Source: JANPBY01 sp963851405 (GTDB lineage: Bacteria; Actinomycetota; Actinomycetes; DATJPE01). From it: a DNA stretch of 64,000 nt. Both the position numbers and the translations under genes were made by a program. Below, one piece after another: positions 35,221-42,914 of the stretch. Where the stretch lies: the NCBI GenBank assembly GCA_963851405.1, contig CAWKPB010000009.1, forward strand, positions 62,001 through 126,000. The letters run 5' to 3'. Each line of letters opens with the position of its first letter. Within the stretch, counting starts at the first letter, position 1. The notes under the pieces were generated by a model, which saw only the letters and a program-made list of their open reading frames with translations, searched no databases and was not told the DNA's origin.

Positions 35221-36462
35221 TCAGCGAGCGTCGGACGGACGGGCAGCGCGAGACTTCGGCGCGGACCGTCTCAGCCCGAGGCGCCGTGCGGCCCGGCCTG
35301 CCGTGGCTCTGATGCCGGCCGGGGGGCGCGTTACCTCGGCAGCGATTGCAGGCGCTGTCGCCGCCGCCAATTCCTCTGCCGCCTGCTCCTCGACTGCGGC
35401 CAGGAGCCGGCTGGCCGCTAACACCGCGCCCACCAGGGCCAGTTCCGCCGACTCAACCGGCAGTTGGTTCGGATGCTCATCCGCTTCCCGAGCGGTGACA
35501 ACCCCTAGGGCCTTCGGATCACCGATCACCCGGGCATCGGTCGAGTCCAGGTACTCCGCATGCGCCGTGGCGATCTCCTGCACTCGAGGCACCGACCAGG
35601 CCGGCAAACCCAGTCGCGCCTCGTCGGGACCAGGCATCCGCGACGACACCAGATTCCCCACTGCACCGAAACGCACGATTTCGACGTAATCCCGTTTCGG
35701 GATCTCGGAGTTCGTCGCCGCATTCACCCGCAGCAGCAGCTCTGACTCGGCCAAGGACAAGGACCGGTTGGCCGCATCCACCGACGTTGTCTCGCGGATC
35801 ACCCCACGTTCCAATCCCAGCAACTGCTCCATCGAACGTCGGACCTTGTCGTCCGTGGTGGAATCCACGACCACCGCATACACCCGCTCTGCACCTACCA
35901 GGGATATCCACCGCTCGACCTGGGTCGGCACGTCATTGCGTCGCCAGAAGGTCGGAGTGATCGACTTTTCCTCCGACGCACCGAGCTCAGTCGCGAGCCA
36001 ATCGTCATAGCTGAGGTCCTTGCCGCTTTTGATGTACTGCTGCCACGACGACGGCAGCAGGGACTGAAGCGGCCGGAAGCCCACGATGATGTGGACCCGA
36101 TCTTCGCCCAGTGTCCTGACCAGGCGCGCCGCCTGGGTGTCATTGCACTGGCACCACCATTCGGTACTCACGACCACCCTGCCCGGGTGGGCCCGGACCT
36201 CGCGGGCGTATCGCCGCCAGGCCCGCATGCGCTTCTTCTTGGCCCGTTGCGGCTCCCAGCCGAAATTGGCTGCCGTCAGAGCTTGACCGGCGTCATGGGC
36301 GGAAATGGACGTCTTGGGGAACGTCACGCCCAGCGGGGCAAGGTCATCCCGCAACTCCAGCAAATCTGCCTGCAGCGCCGTCGTGCCGGTCTTGTGCGTT
36401 CCGATATGCACCAGGATCGCATCATCCGGCAACGCCGGCAGGGTTCCCCAGGGTTCTTGCAC
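35221..36462 (-). CDS. Sulfotransferase-like protein
   Basis: 413 aa from GTG 36462 (GGAG 5 nt upstream); the open frame continues through tRNA-Asn, so the longer version is wrong. The N-terminus has a phosphosulfate-binding type loop (ILVHIGTHKTGTTALQADLL), followed by VVVSTEWWCQCNDTQAARLV and VHIIVGFRPLQSLLPSSWQQ, where Arg would hold the 3'-phosphate. This is the pattern of bacterial sulfotransferases that also modify sugars or lipids. Residues 350-413 are Ala-rich then basic (RRLGLRRSAPKSRAA), probably disordered. No pathway partner is adjacent, so the acceptor is unknown. Confidence 0.7.
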   Translation of the reverse strand: MQEPWGTLPALPDDAILVHIGTHKTGTTALQADLLELRDDLAPLGVTFPKTSISAHDAGQALTAANFGWEPQRAKKKRMRAWRRYAREVRAHPGRVVVSTEWWCQCNDTQAARLVRTLGEDRVHIIVGFRPLQSLLPSSWQQYIKSGKDLSYDDWLATELGASEEKSITPTFWRRNDVPTQVERWISLVGAERVYAVVVDSTTDDKVRRSMEQLLGLERGVIRETTSVDAANRSLSLAESELLLRVNAATNSEIPKRDYVEIVRFGAVGNLVSSRMPGPDEARLGLPAWSVPRVQEIATAHAEYLDSTDARVIGDPKALGVVTAREADEHPNQLPVESAELALVGAVLAASRLLAAVEEQAAEELAAATAPAIAAEVTRPPAGIRATAGRAARRLGLRRSAPKSRAARPSDAR

Positions 36463-36581
36463 GTCTTCTCCGATTTCGGCGGCAGCCGCTCTGCGGCGTA
36501 CGCAACAGACGGGCGCTACGGGCTCCCCTAGCGTATCCGCCAGGGGAGCCGCGCTCGGCCCTGCCCTGCCGGACGTGGCCC

Positions 36582-36657
36582 TGGCTCCCGCGCTTGGACT
36601 CGAACCAAGAACCTGCCGATTAACAGTCGGCTGCTCTGCCAATTGAGCTACGCGGGA
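36582..36657 (-). tRNA. tRNA-Asn (anticodon GTT)
   Basis: Minus-strand cloverleaf: acceptor TCCCGCG/CGCGGGA, D-arm AGCTCAATTGGCAGAGC, anticodon stem CCGA/TCGG with loop CTGTTAA (anticodon GTT), T-arm TTGGTTCGAGTCC. The discriminator is G and CCA is encoded, unlike the other two tRNA genes here. It lies 119 bp upstream of the sulfotransferase-like start on the same strand. Confidence 0.96.
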
Positions 36658-36729
36658 TCGCTCGTCGAAAGCGGCGGCAAGGTTATCAGCCGGGTACACG
36701 CGACCCGAAAGGGTGGATCGGGTCCACGA

Positions 36730-37251
36730 TCACGGGTGGTAGAGGGCGCGAAGCCTGGCTACTTCATGCTCGGCCGACCTTCGCAGCTCCGGATCGGCCG
36801 GGTCGACCCCTGCGTCGAAGACCACTGACCAGGCCAGGCCGCTCCCCCGATCGTCGCGAGTGGCGCGGCGCCGCCCCGTGATCCGAGCCCCGACTCCTCC
36901 GTCTTGGCTCGACCTCAACTGGACTCGCTCGGTGACGACGATGGCGGACGTGACGCGTTCGCGGACCGCCTCGGGGACCCGGGCGGGATCATGGAGGACG
37001 ATCCGCGTCGATTCGGCCACACCGACTTCGCGGAGTTCCAACACGGGGTCGTCCCACGCTGCGCTCTCGACATCGCACCAATCCACGCGCCGTTGACCGT
37101 GCTGATCCGCCAGATAGAGCGCCTGCCCGGTCAGCGCAATCGCAAACCCGGACGGGTCCCCGGCGCTGGTGATCATTCGTTCCCCGGAAGCCAACTGGAT
37201 GGAGCCAAGATCTACCCCGCGCGCTCGCCGACGCGCCCAGGCCCAGTTCAT
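36730..37251 (-). CDS. Conserved hypothetical protein coupled to dnaG
   Basis: 173 aa. The ATG overlaps the dnaG stop by 4 bp (ATGA). No family is recognised. The N-terminus is Arg-rich, followed by a beta-rich stretch (GERMITSAGDPSGFAIALTG; ALYLADQHGQRRVDWCDVES; AWDDPVLELREVG) that resembles a small PH-like or barrel fold, then VRERVTSAIVVTERVQL and a charged C-terminus. No signal peptide or membrane segment. Its codon use fits the region. The coupling suggests co-expression with primase, not a proven joint role. Confidence 0.75.
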   Translation of the reverse strand: MNWAWARRRARGVDLGSIQLASGERMITSAGDPSGFAIALTGQALYLADQHGQRRVDWCDVESAAWDDPVLELREVGVAESTRIVLHDPARVPEAVRERVTSAIVVTERVQLRSSQDGGVGARITGRRRATRDDRGSGLAWSVVFDAGVDPADPELRRSAEHEVARLRALYHP

Positions 37252-39137
37252 GCCGAACCGAGTGAGACCTCGCGCAGGTCGCGTCGCTGTTTCTCAAGGT
37301 CCAGCAACTCGACGAAGACTCGGTTGTACTCGGCAGAATCGTTGGGATCGACCCGCTGAAGCTGCGATCGCAGTTCAACGACTTGTTGGGTGACCTGCCG
37401 CTCGCGGACTCGGGCGATCTGTTCACCCGCATAACGTTCGTCGGGTACCCCGTCGAGGCGTAACGGCTCCACGGCCAATTCGGTGATCAGGGACCGTACG
37501 GAGTCATCGGTGGCCATGTCGCGCACGGCGCCCACCCAGGCCGTTGGCGCTGCTGCCCCGACCGGCGCCCCGCCGGCGGCAACGACTGCCGCCGCAACGG
37601 CGGCATACGAGGGGTGACCGAAGGCTTCGGGGCTGACTCCTTCCCAGCCGTCCCCAACGAGGCCGGGAACCTGCAGACAGACCTTCAGAGCCTCCCGATC
37701 AACGGCGTGCGATCGATTCGCCGGGTCCGGGCGCCGAAAGGTGGCCTCGGCCGCGGGAGGGTGGGCATCTGGGACGGTGGACGGGGGCCGAGGTGGCGCG
37801 GTACGCGCCGAGGCGCTGGATGCTTGCTGAACAGCATCGCGTACCGGTGTGACCTCCATCCCCAGCCACCCAGCCACGGATCGCGCGTACTCGGGTCGAA
37901 GCGAGACATCACGGATCTGTGCGACCACCGGGGCGGCCTCGGCCAAGGCGGCGATACGTCCCTCAGGTGTCGTGAGGTCGTGCGTCGCGAGCACCGACCG
38001 GATCGCGAACTCGAACAAAGGGACCTTACGGTCCACGAGCTCACGAACCGCTTCGTCGCCTCGAGCCTGTCGTAACTCACAGGGGTCGAGCCCGTTCGGC
38101 TCGACCGCGACGAAGGTACGGGCCACAAACCGCTGATCCTCGGTGAACGCGCGCATGGCGGCCTTCTGACCAGCGGCGTCTCCGTCAAAAGTGAAGACGA
38201 CCTCACCTCGGAAGGCATCGTCATCCATCAGCAGTCGTCTGAGCACTTTGATGTGTTCCGCTCCGAAGGAGGTACCACAGGTCGCGATCGCCGTCGTCAC
38301 GCCAGCGAGATGACAGGCCATGACGTCGGTGTACCCCTCGACCACGACCGCCTGCTGCCGCTTGGCCACGTCTCGTTTGGCCAGATCCAGGCCGTAGAGC
38401 ACTTGGCTCTTCTTGTAGATGGGGGTTTCCGGGGTGTTCAAGTACTTGGGGCCTTCGTCGGAGTCGTACAACTTGCGAGCTCCGAACCCCACTACCTCCC
38501 CCGTCAGATCCCGGATCGGCCATAACAGCCGCCCCCGGAAACGGTCGTAGATTCCACGGTTTCCCTGGACGACGAGTCCGGAGGACAGGAGCTCATCGTC
38601 GGCAAACCCCTGTGACCGCAGTTGCCTAGTGAGGTTGTCCCACCCCTGCGGGGCGTAGCCCACTCCAAAGTGATCAGCAGCTGAGCGATCGAAGCCCCGT
38701 TCGCTGAGGAAGGCCCGGGCCACGGTCGCCTCCGGGCCACCCAACTCACCCTGGAAGTACGTCGCTGCCGCAGCATGCGCAGCTACGAGGCGGGTACGTC
38801 GGCCCTGCTGACGACCCGGCGCGGCCCCGCCTTCTTCATACCGGAGCTGGATACCGACCCGCGCCGCGAGATGCTCGACGGCCTCGGCGAAGGTGAGGTG
38901 GTCCACCGAGCGGACGAAGCCAATAACGTCGCCACCCTCACCGCACCCGAAGCAGTAATACAAGCCCTTAGCCGGGCTGACCTGGAAGGACGGCGACTTC
39001 TCGTCGTGGAACGGGCACAAGCCCTTGAGGTTGCCCCCGCCCGCGGACTTGAGCTGGACCCGCTCCCCCACAACTTCGTCGATCCGGGCCTTCTCTCGAA
39101 CAGCCTGAACGTCTTCGTTGACGATCCGACCGGCCAT
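37248..39137 (-). CDS. dnaG: DNA primase
   Basis: 629 aa. The N-terminal CHC2 zinc finger (LCPFHDEKSPSFQVSPAKG, then YYCFGCGEGGDVIGFV) supplies Cys-His-Cys-Cys. The RNA polymerase core has FGARKLYDSDEGPKYLNTPE and the TOPRIM motif VVVEGYTDVMACHLAGV, then VVFTFDGDAAGQKAAMRAF. The C-terminal part (after about residue 430) is Ala/Pro-rich and then helical, where the DnaB-interacting domain should be. It makes RNA primers for replication. Downstream genes continue with an ATGA overlap. In M. tuberculosis dnaG (Rv2343c) also neighbours dgt. Confidence 0.97.
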   Translation of the reverse strand: MAGRIVNEDVQAVREKARIDEVVGERVQLKSAGGGNLKGLCPFHDEKSPSFQVSPAKGLYYCFGCGEGGDVIGFVRSVDHLTFAEAVEHLAARVGIQLRYEEGGAAPGRQQGRRTRLVAAHAAAATYFQGELGGPEATVARAFLSERGFDRSAADHFGVGYAPQGWDNLTRQLRSQGFADDELLSSGLVVQGNRGIYDRFRGRLLWPIRDLTGEVVGFGARKLYDSDEGPKYLNTPETPIYKKSQVLYGLDLAKRDVAKRQQAVVVEGYTDVMACHLAGVTTAIATCGTSFGAEHIKVLRRLLMDDDAFRGEVVFTFDGDAAGQKAAMRAFTEDQRFVARTFVAVEPNGLDPCELRQARGDEAVRELVDRKVPLFEFAIRSVLATHDLTTPEGRIAALAEAAPVVAQIRDVSLRPEYARSVAGWLGMEVTPVRDAVQQASSASARTAPPRPPSTVPDAHPPAAEATFRRPDPANRSHAVDREALKVCLQVPGLVGDGWEGVSPEAFGHPSYAAVAAAVVAAGGAPVGAAAPTAWVGAVRDMATDDSVRSLITELAVEPLRLDGVPDERYAGEQIARVRERQVTQQVVELRSQLQRVDPNDSAEYNRVFVELLDLEKQRRDLREVSLGSA

Positions 39138-39239
39138 GCGGTGAGTCTACGGAGCCTGTCGAGCGGATCCGACCCGATGTCCCCAGACGTCCCACCCGGT
39201 CCAGTTGCGAAAGAAGGCGGCGGCTCGGAGAACCGGTAA

Positions 39240-39770
39240 CTAGCCCAGGGCAGGTGGAGAGCGGGCGAGGAGCGGGACCCATGCGCGGAAATGTGGAACT
39301 GGCTGGGCGCCACCGGTCAAGAACTCCGACCCCACCGTCTCGAACCCATGCCGGCGGTAGAACTCCAGCGCGCGGGTCCGCGCGTTGCACCACACCAGGC
39401 CCGCCCCGGCTGACGCGGCCGCAGCGAGCCCGGCCACGAGCACGTCCGATCCGATGCCCCGCCCTCGCAACTGCGGAGCGGTCGCCATTCCGCGCAGACG
39501 CCAAGCCACCAATCCCAGCGCGCCTTCCGGGGGATCGGCATCGTCTGGCGCACCTTCTTCCCCTGCGCCGGCGAACGGTGCAGGGATGAAGGTCGCGCAG
39601 CCGACGACCACGCCACCGAGCCGGGCCGCGACGTTGATCCCTGTCTCTTCGCCCACATAGCGCGAGGCGTCATATGGCTGACCAGGTCTCAGCACCGCCA
39701 TCCGCAACGGCATCACGTCAAGGTGTTGCACCAACTCGATGGTCCATCCCCCCGCCTCGTGAAGGGTCAT
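39240..39770 (-). CDS. GNAT family N-acetyltransferase
   Basis: 176 aa from ATG 39770, which overlaps the dgt stop (ATGA); a longer GTG start at 39791 is possible but less likely. The acetyl-CoA motif A is WRLRGMATAPQLRGRGIGSD with the R/Q-x-x-G-x-G/A signature, followed by LVWCNARTRALEFYRRHGFE and TVGSEFLTGG. The opening resembles YjdJ/ElaA-type acetyltransferases (MPLRMAVLRPGQPYDASRYV). The acceptor is unknown. Confidence 0.85.
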   Translation of the reverse strand: MTLHEAGGWTIELVQHLDVMPLRMAVLRPGQPYDASRYVGEETGINVAARLGGVVVGCATFIPAPFAGAGEEGAPDDADPPEGALGLVAWRLRGMATAPQLRGRGIGSDVLVAGLAAAASAGAGLVWCNARTRALEFYRRHGFETVGSEFLTGGAQPVPHFRAWVPLLARSPPALG

Positions 39771-41023
39771 CCGAGCAGCCGGCGATGCCACTCGACTGCC
39801 GAGGGGTCGGTCAACGAAGAAATCTGGTCGACCACAACACGAAGCCGCTCGGCGTCACCCGCGGCCCCTTCGAAGGCTTCCGTGAACACTGGGTCCAGGC
39901 TTGCTGGGGCGCCTGCCAGCACGGCTGCCGTCAACTCGCCGACCAGGGCTCGCTGCTCCGCATACTTCTCAGGGGCACCCGTCCGCTCCATGACGTACAC
40001 CGCCGTCACAGCCTTGAGTACCGCGCACTCCAGCCGGATCTCCTCCGGGACGACCACATCAGCGGCGTACCGCGTGAGCCGGGCACCGCCGAAGGCCTCT
40101 CGCGTGGCGATCTCCGCGGCCAGGCAGAAGCGGCCGATGAGCTGGGAGGTGAGGTTCTTGAGCCCGGCCAGCGCTCGCTGCGAACCGTCGTAGGCCGTGG
40201 GCCACCAGTCCTGCTGGAGGAGTCGATCCAAGGCCGCCTCCACATCGGCCGCCTCGGCCTCCGCGGAGTACCGGTCCTGGCACAGACGTATGAGGTGGTC
40301 GCGTTCGGGGCCGGACTGCAGGGCCGTAAGGACCAGGTGACCAGCATGCAGCGCATCTTCGAGATCGTGAACGGAGTAGGCCACGTCGTCAGCCCAATCC
40401 ATGACCTGGGCCTCGAGGCACCGATGCTCTTGGGGAGCCGAAGCGCGCAACCATGCGAAGACCTCGAGGTCCTCGGCGTAGACGCCGAACTTCGAACGAC
40501 CAGGGCGAAGCGGCCACGGATACTTGGTGGACGCGTCCAAAGATGCTCGGGTCAAGTTGAGGCCAACGCTTCGCCCATCTTGGGCGAAGGACTTCGCCTC
40601 CAGCCGGGTCAAGATTCTCAGCGACTGCGCGTTCCCCTCGAAACCGCCACACGGCTCGGCGATCTCCGCGAGCGCGATCTCTCCGTTGTGACCAAACGGC
40701 GGATGGCCGAGGTCGTGCGCCAAGCATGCCGTCTCCACCAGATCAGGATCGCAACCGAGGGCCTGCCCGAGCTCTCGACCTATCTGTCCGACCTCCATGG
40801 AGTGCGTCAGCCTGGTACGAGGAAAATCGCTCTCATGCGGCAACACCACCTGGGTCTTGGCCGCGAGCCTTCGCAACGCCGCCGAGTGCAGCACTCGTGC
40901 GCGATCGCGCTCGAAGGGCGTGCGGCTGGTGCTCTTGGCCGGCTCGTCGACCCAACGTGCGACGTCGGACTGGTCGTAGGCCGAGTCATCCGCGCGACTG
41001 GCGCGCCCGTCGGGCGATGGCAC
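39767..41023 (-). CDS. dgt: Deoxyguanosinetriphosphate triphosphohydrolase-like protein
   Basis: 418 aa HD-domain hydrolase. Marks: RARVLHSAALRRLAAKTQVV, RTRLTHSMEVGQIGRELGQA with the first metal His, the HD pair in LAHDLGHPPFGHNGE, the GNAQSLRILTRLE signature and MDWADDVAYSVHDLEDALHA with the last Asp. It cleaves dNTPs into deoxynucleoside and triphosphate. Length fits the actinobacterial dGTPase-like proteins (about 420-430 aa). Neighbourhood with dnaG matches Rv2343c-Rv2344c. Confidence 0.95.
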   Translation of the reverse strand: MPSPDGRASRADDSAYDQSDVARWVDEPAKSTSRTPFERDRARVLHSAALRRLAAKTQVVLPHESDFPRTRLTHSMEVGQIGRELGQALGCDPDLVETACLAHDLGHPPFGHNGEIALAEIAEPCGGFEGNAQSLRILTRLEAKSFAQDGRSVGLNLTRASLDASTKYPWPLRPGRSKFGVYAEDLEVFAWLRASAPQEHRCLEAQVMDWADDVAYSVHDLEDALHAGHLVLTALQSGPERDHLIRLCQDRYSAEAEAADVEAALDRLLQQDWWPTAYDGSQRALAGLKNLTSQLIGRFCLAAEIATREAFGGARLTRYAADVVVPEEIRLECAVLKAVTAVYVMERTGAPEKYAEQRALVGELTAAVLAGAPASLDPVFTEAFEGAAGDAERLRVVVDQISSLTDPSAVEWHRRLLG

Positions 41024-41062
41024 CTCTTGAGCCTAGTGGCGCGCTCGAACCGGCCCGGACGC

Positions 41063-41740
41063 CTACTCCCCCGTAGCCAAGCCCCCCGTCAGTCGTCGCC
41101 ACTGGAAATCCACATAGGCCCCGGTTTCCCGCGCGACGTAGCGCAGTTCGGTGAGTCGTTCACGCACGATGGGGCCGGATCGCGTCGGCGAGGTTGTCGC
41201 TGTGACCCCCGCGTGGCGGGCCATCTCGCGGGCCCGAAGGGAATGCCACGGGTCGGTGACGATCACTGCGCTGGTCAGTCCCTTTCGCTTCATGACCGAG
41301 GCGACGGCCTCCGTGGACGCCCAGGTGTCGCTGCCTGTTGGCACTGCAATCACGTCGGACTGCGGGACTCCTGCGCCGACCAGCCACTTCTTGCCCGCTT
41401 CAGCCTCGGTGAAACGGTCGCCCTCCAGCTTGCCGCCAACAGTGATGATCCTCGGCGCCACTCCTTGGCCGTACAACGTGAGGGCGTGTTCGAGACGTGC
41501 CTGCAGAATCGGTGAGGGGACGCCGTCGTACTGGCTTGCGCCGAGTACCACGATCGCATCCGATCTCGGATGCTCGTCGTCTCGCGCCACCCACCACACT
41601 CGAAAAGCCACCGAGCCCACCCACACCACGGCTGCGATGATCACCAGAACCGCGACCGCGGCGGCCCAGCCCCCAGTCCGCCGGGCGCGACTCGGTGGCC
41701 GGCCAGCACCCGCGGGTCGCAGAGGGATCGCGTCGGTCAC
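41063..41740 (-). CDS. YdcF/SanA-like DUF218 membrane protein
   Basis: 225 aa from GTG 41740, 1 nt after the Dus stop (TGA C GTG). A cytoplasmic Pro/Arg-rich head is followed by one helix (AAAVAVLVIIAAVVWVGSVA). The extracytoplasmic DUF218 domain shows SDAIVVLGASQYDGVPSPIL, HALTLYGQGVAPRIITVGGK, STEAVASVMKRKGLTSAVIV and TDPWHSLRAREMARHAGV. Relatives are implicated in envelope barrier function; SAM binding was reported for E. coli YdcF. Exact role here unknown. Confidence 0.87.
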   Translation of the reverse strand: MTDAIPLRPAGAGRPPSRARRTGGWAAAVAVLVIIAAVVWVGSVAFRVWWVARDDEHPRSDAIVVLGASQYDGVPSPILQARLEHALTLYGQGVAPRIITVGGKLEGDRFTEAEAGKKWLVGAGVPQSDVIAVPTGSDTWASTEAVASVMKRKGLTSAVIVTDPWHSLRAREMARHAGVTATTSPTRSGPIVRERLTELRYVARETGAYVDFQWRRLTGGLATGE

Positions 41741-41741
41741 G

Positions 41742-42863
41742 TCAGCCCCCCGAATGGGCGAGCTCGGCCTCCCAGGGCACGACGTCCTCATCGGGGTCGA
41801 CGAGCCAACCGTCGGGCAGCGCAACCCGTCGCGTCCCGGTGCTCCGGCCCCTCGGGAGCGCCGACACCTCATCGGGGTATAGCTGATCGACGTCCAGTAG
41901 TCCGAGCAGGTGGTCGAGCTCAGTGAGGCTAGACACCATGCCCAGCGCCGCGCGCACCGTTCCACCCACCCGAAAGCCCTTGGTGTACCAGGAGACATGC
42001 TTGCGGAAGTCTCGGCAGGCTCGGTCCTCATCGCCCTCGAAGGTCTCGACGAGGAGCTGGGCGTGGCGGCGCATCACTGCGACGACCTCTGCCAACGTGG
42101 GCGGGGGCGGTATTTCTTGGCCAGCAAACACCGCCGCTAGATCCCGGAATAGCCACGGCCGACCTAGACAGCCACGGCCGACGACCACCCCGTCGCACCC
42201 TGTCGATTGCATGAGGGCCAAAGCGTCGGCCGCCGTCCAGATGTCGCCGTTGCCGAGGACAGGGATCTCCAGAGCATCCTTCAGCCTGGCGATCGCCTCG
42301 CGATCGGACGCGCCCCCGTACATCTGAGCCGCGGTGCGGCCGTGCAGGGCCACCCAGCTGACTCCTTCGTCTTGCGCAGCCAGGCCCGCGTCCAGGTAGG
42401 TGAGGGTGTCGGAGTCGATCCCTGTCCGCAGCTTGACGGTCACGGGCAAGCTCCCGGCTGAGGTCACGGCGGCGCGGACGATGGACCGGAACAATCGTCG
42501 TTTGTACGGCAACGCTGACCCGCCGCCCTTGCGGGTGACCTTGGGTACGGGGCAGCCAAAGTTCAGATCCACGTGGTCCGCGAGGTCCTCGTCCACCACC
42601 ATCTGCACCGCCTGGCCGACCACATGCGGGTCGACGCCATACAACTGCAACGACCGCGGCCGCTCGCTCGGATGGAAGCGGGCCATCCGAAGGGTCTCCG
42701 CGTTGCGCTCAACCAACGCTCGCGACGTGACCATTTCGCAGACATAGAGGCCAGCGCCGTACTCCCGGCACAGGCGCCGATAGGCCACGTTGGTGATCCC
42801 CGCCATGGGCGCCAACACCACCGGTGGGTCCACCCGATGAGGGCCCAAGTTCAGCGCGGACAT
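41742..42863 (-). CDS. dusB: tRNA-dihydrouridine synthase
   Basis: 373 aa FMN enzyme reducing uridines in tRNA D-loops with NADPH. Marks: VVLAPMAGITNVAYRRLCRE, VDLNFGCPVPKVTRKGGGSA with the catalytic Cys, VTVKLRTGIDSDTLTYLDAG, VSWVALHGRTAAQMYGG, IPVLGNGDIWTAADALALM and GVVVGRGCLGRPWLFRDLAA. It is the DusB/NifR3-type found in most actinobacteria. The C-terminal 50 residues (STGTRRVALPDGWLVDPDED) are a lineage extension. It is followed closely by the DUF218 gene. Confidence 0.94.
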   Translation of the reverse strand: MSALNLGPHRVDPPVVLAPMAGITNVAYRRLCREYGAGLYVCEMVTSRALVERNAETLRMARFHPSERPRSLQLYGVDPHVVGQAVQMVVDEDLADHVDLNFGCPVPKVTRKGGGSALPYKRRLFRSIVRAAVTSAGSLPVTVKLRTGIDSDTLTYLDAGLAAQDEGVSWVALHGRTAAQMYGGASDREAIARLKDALEIPVLGNGDIWTAADALALMQSTGCDGVVVGRGCLGRPWLFRDLAAVFAGQEIPPPPTLAEVVAVMRRHAQLLVETFEGDEDRACRDFRKHVSWYTKGFRVGGTVRAALGMVSSLTELDHLLGLLDVDQLYPDEVSALPRGRSTGTRRVALPDGWLVDPDEDVVPWEAELAHSGG

Positions 42864-42914
42864 GCCAGCATGATCCCACGCCCCCTGGACCTAAATCGAA
42901 GTTCCCGAGCGAGG

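Noticed and set aside
35221..36699. Longer start for the sulfotransferase-like gene reaching across tRNA-Asn
   Set aside because: It would translate through the tRNA gene; the GTG at 36462 has a good ribosome site and sits just before the PAPS loop.
39674..41515. A 613-codon plus-strand frame opposite dgt and the DUF218 gene
   Set aside because: Antisense shadow: dgt motifs are intact on the other strand and this frame matches no domain.
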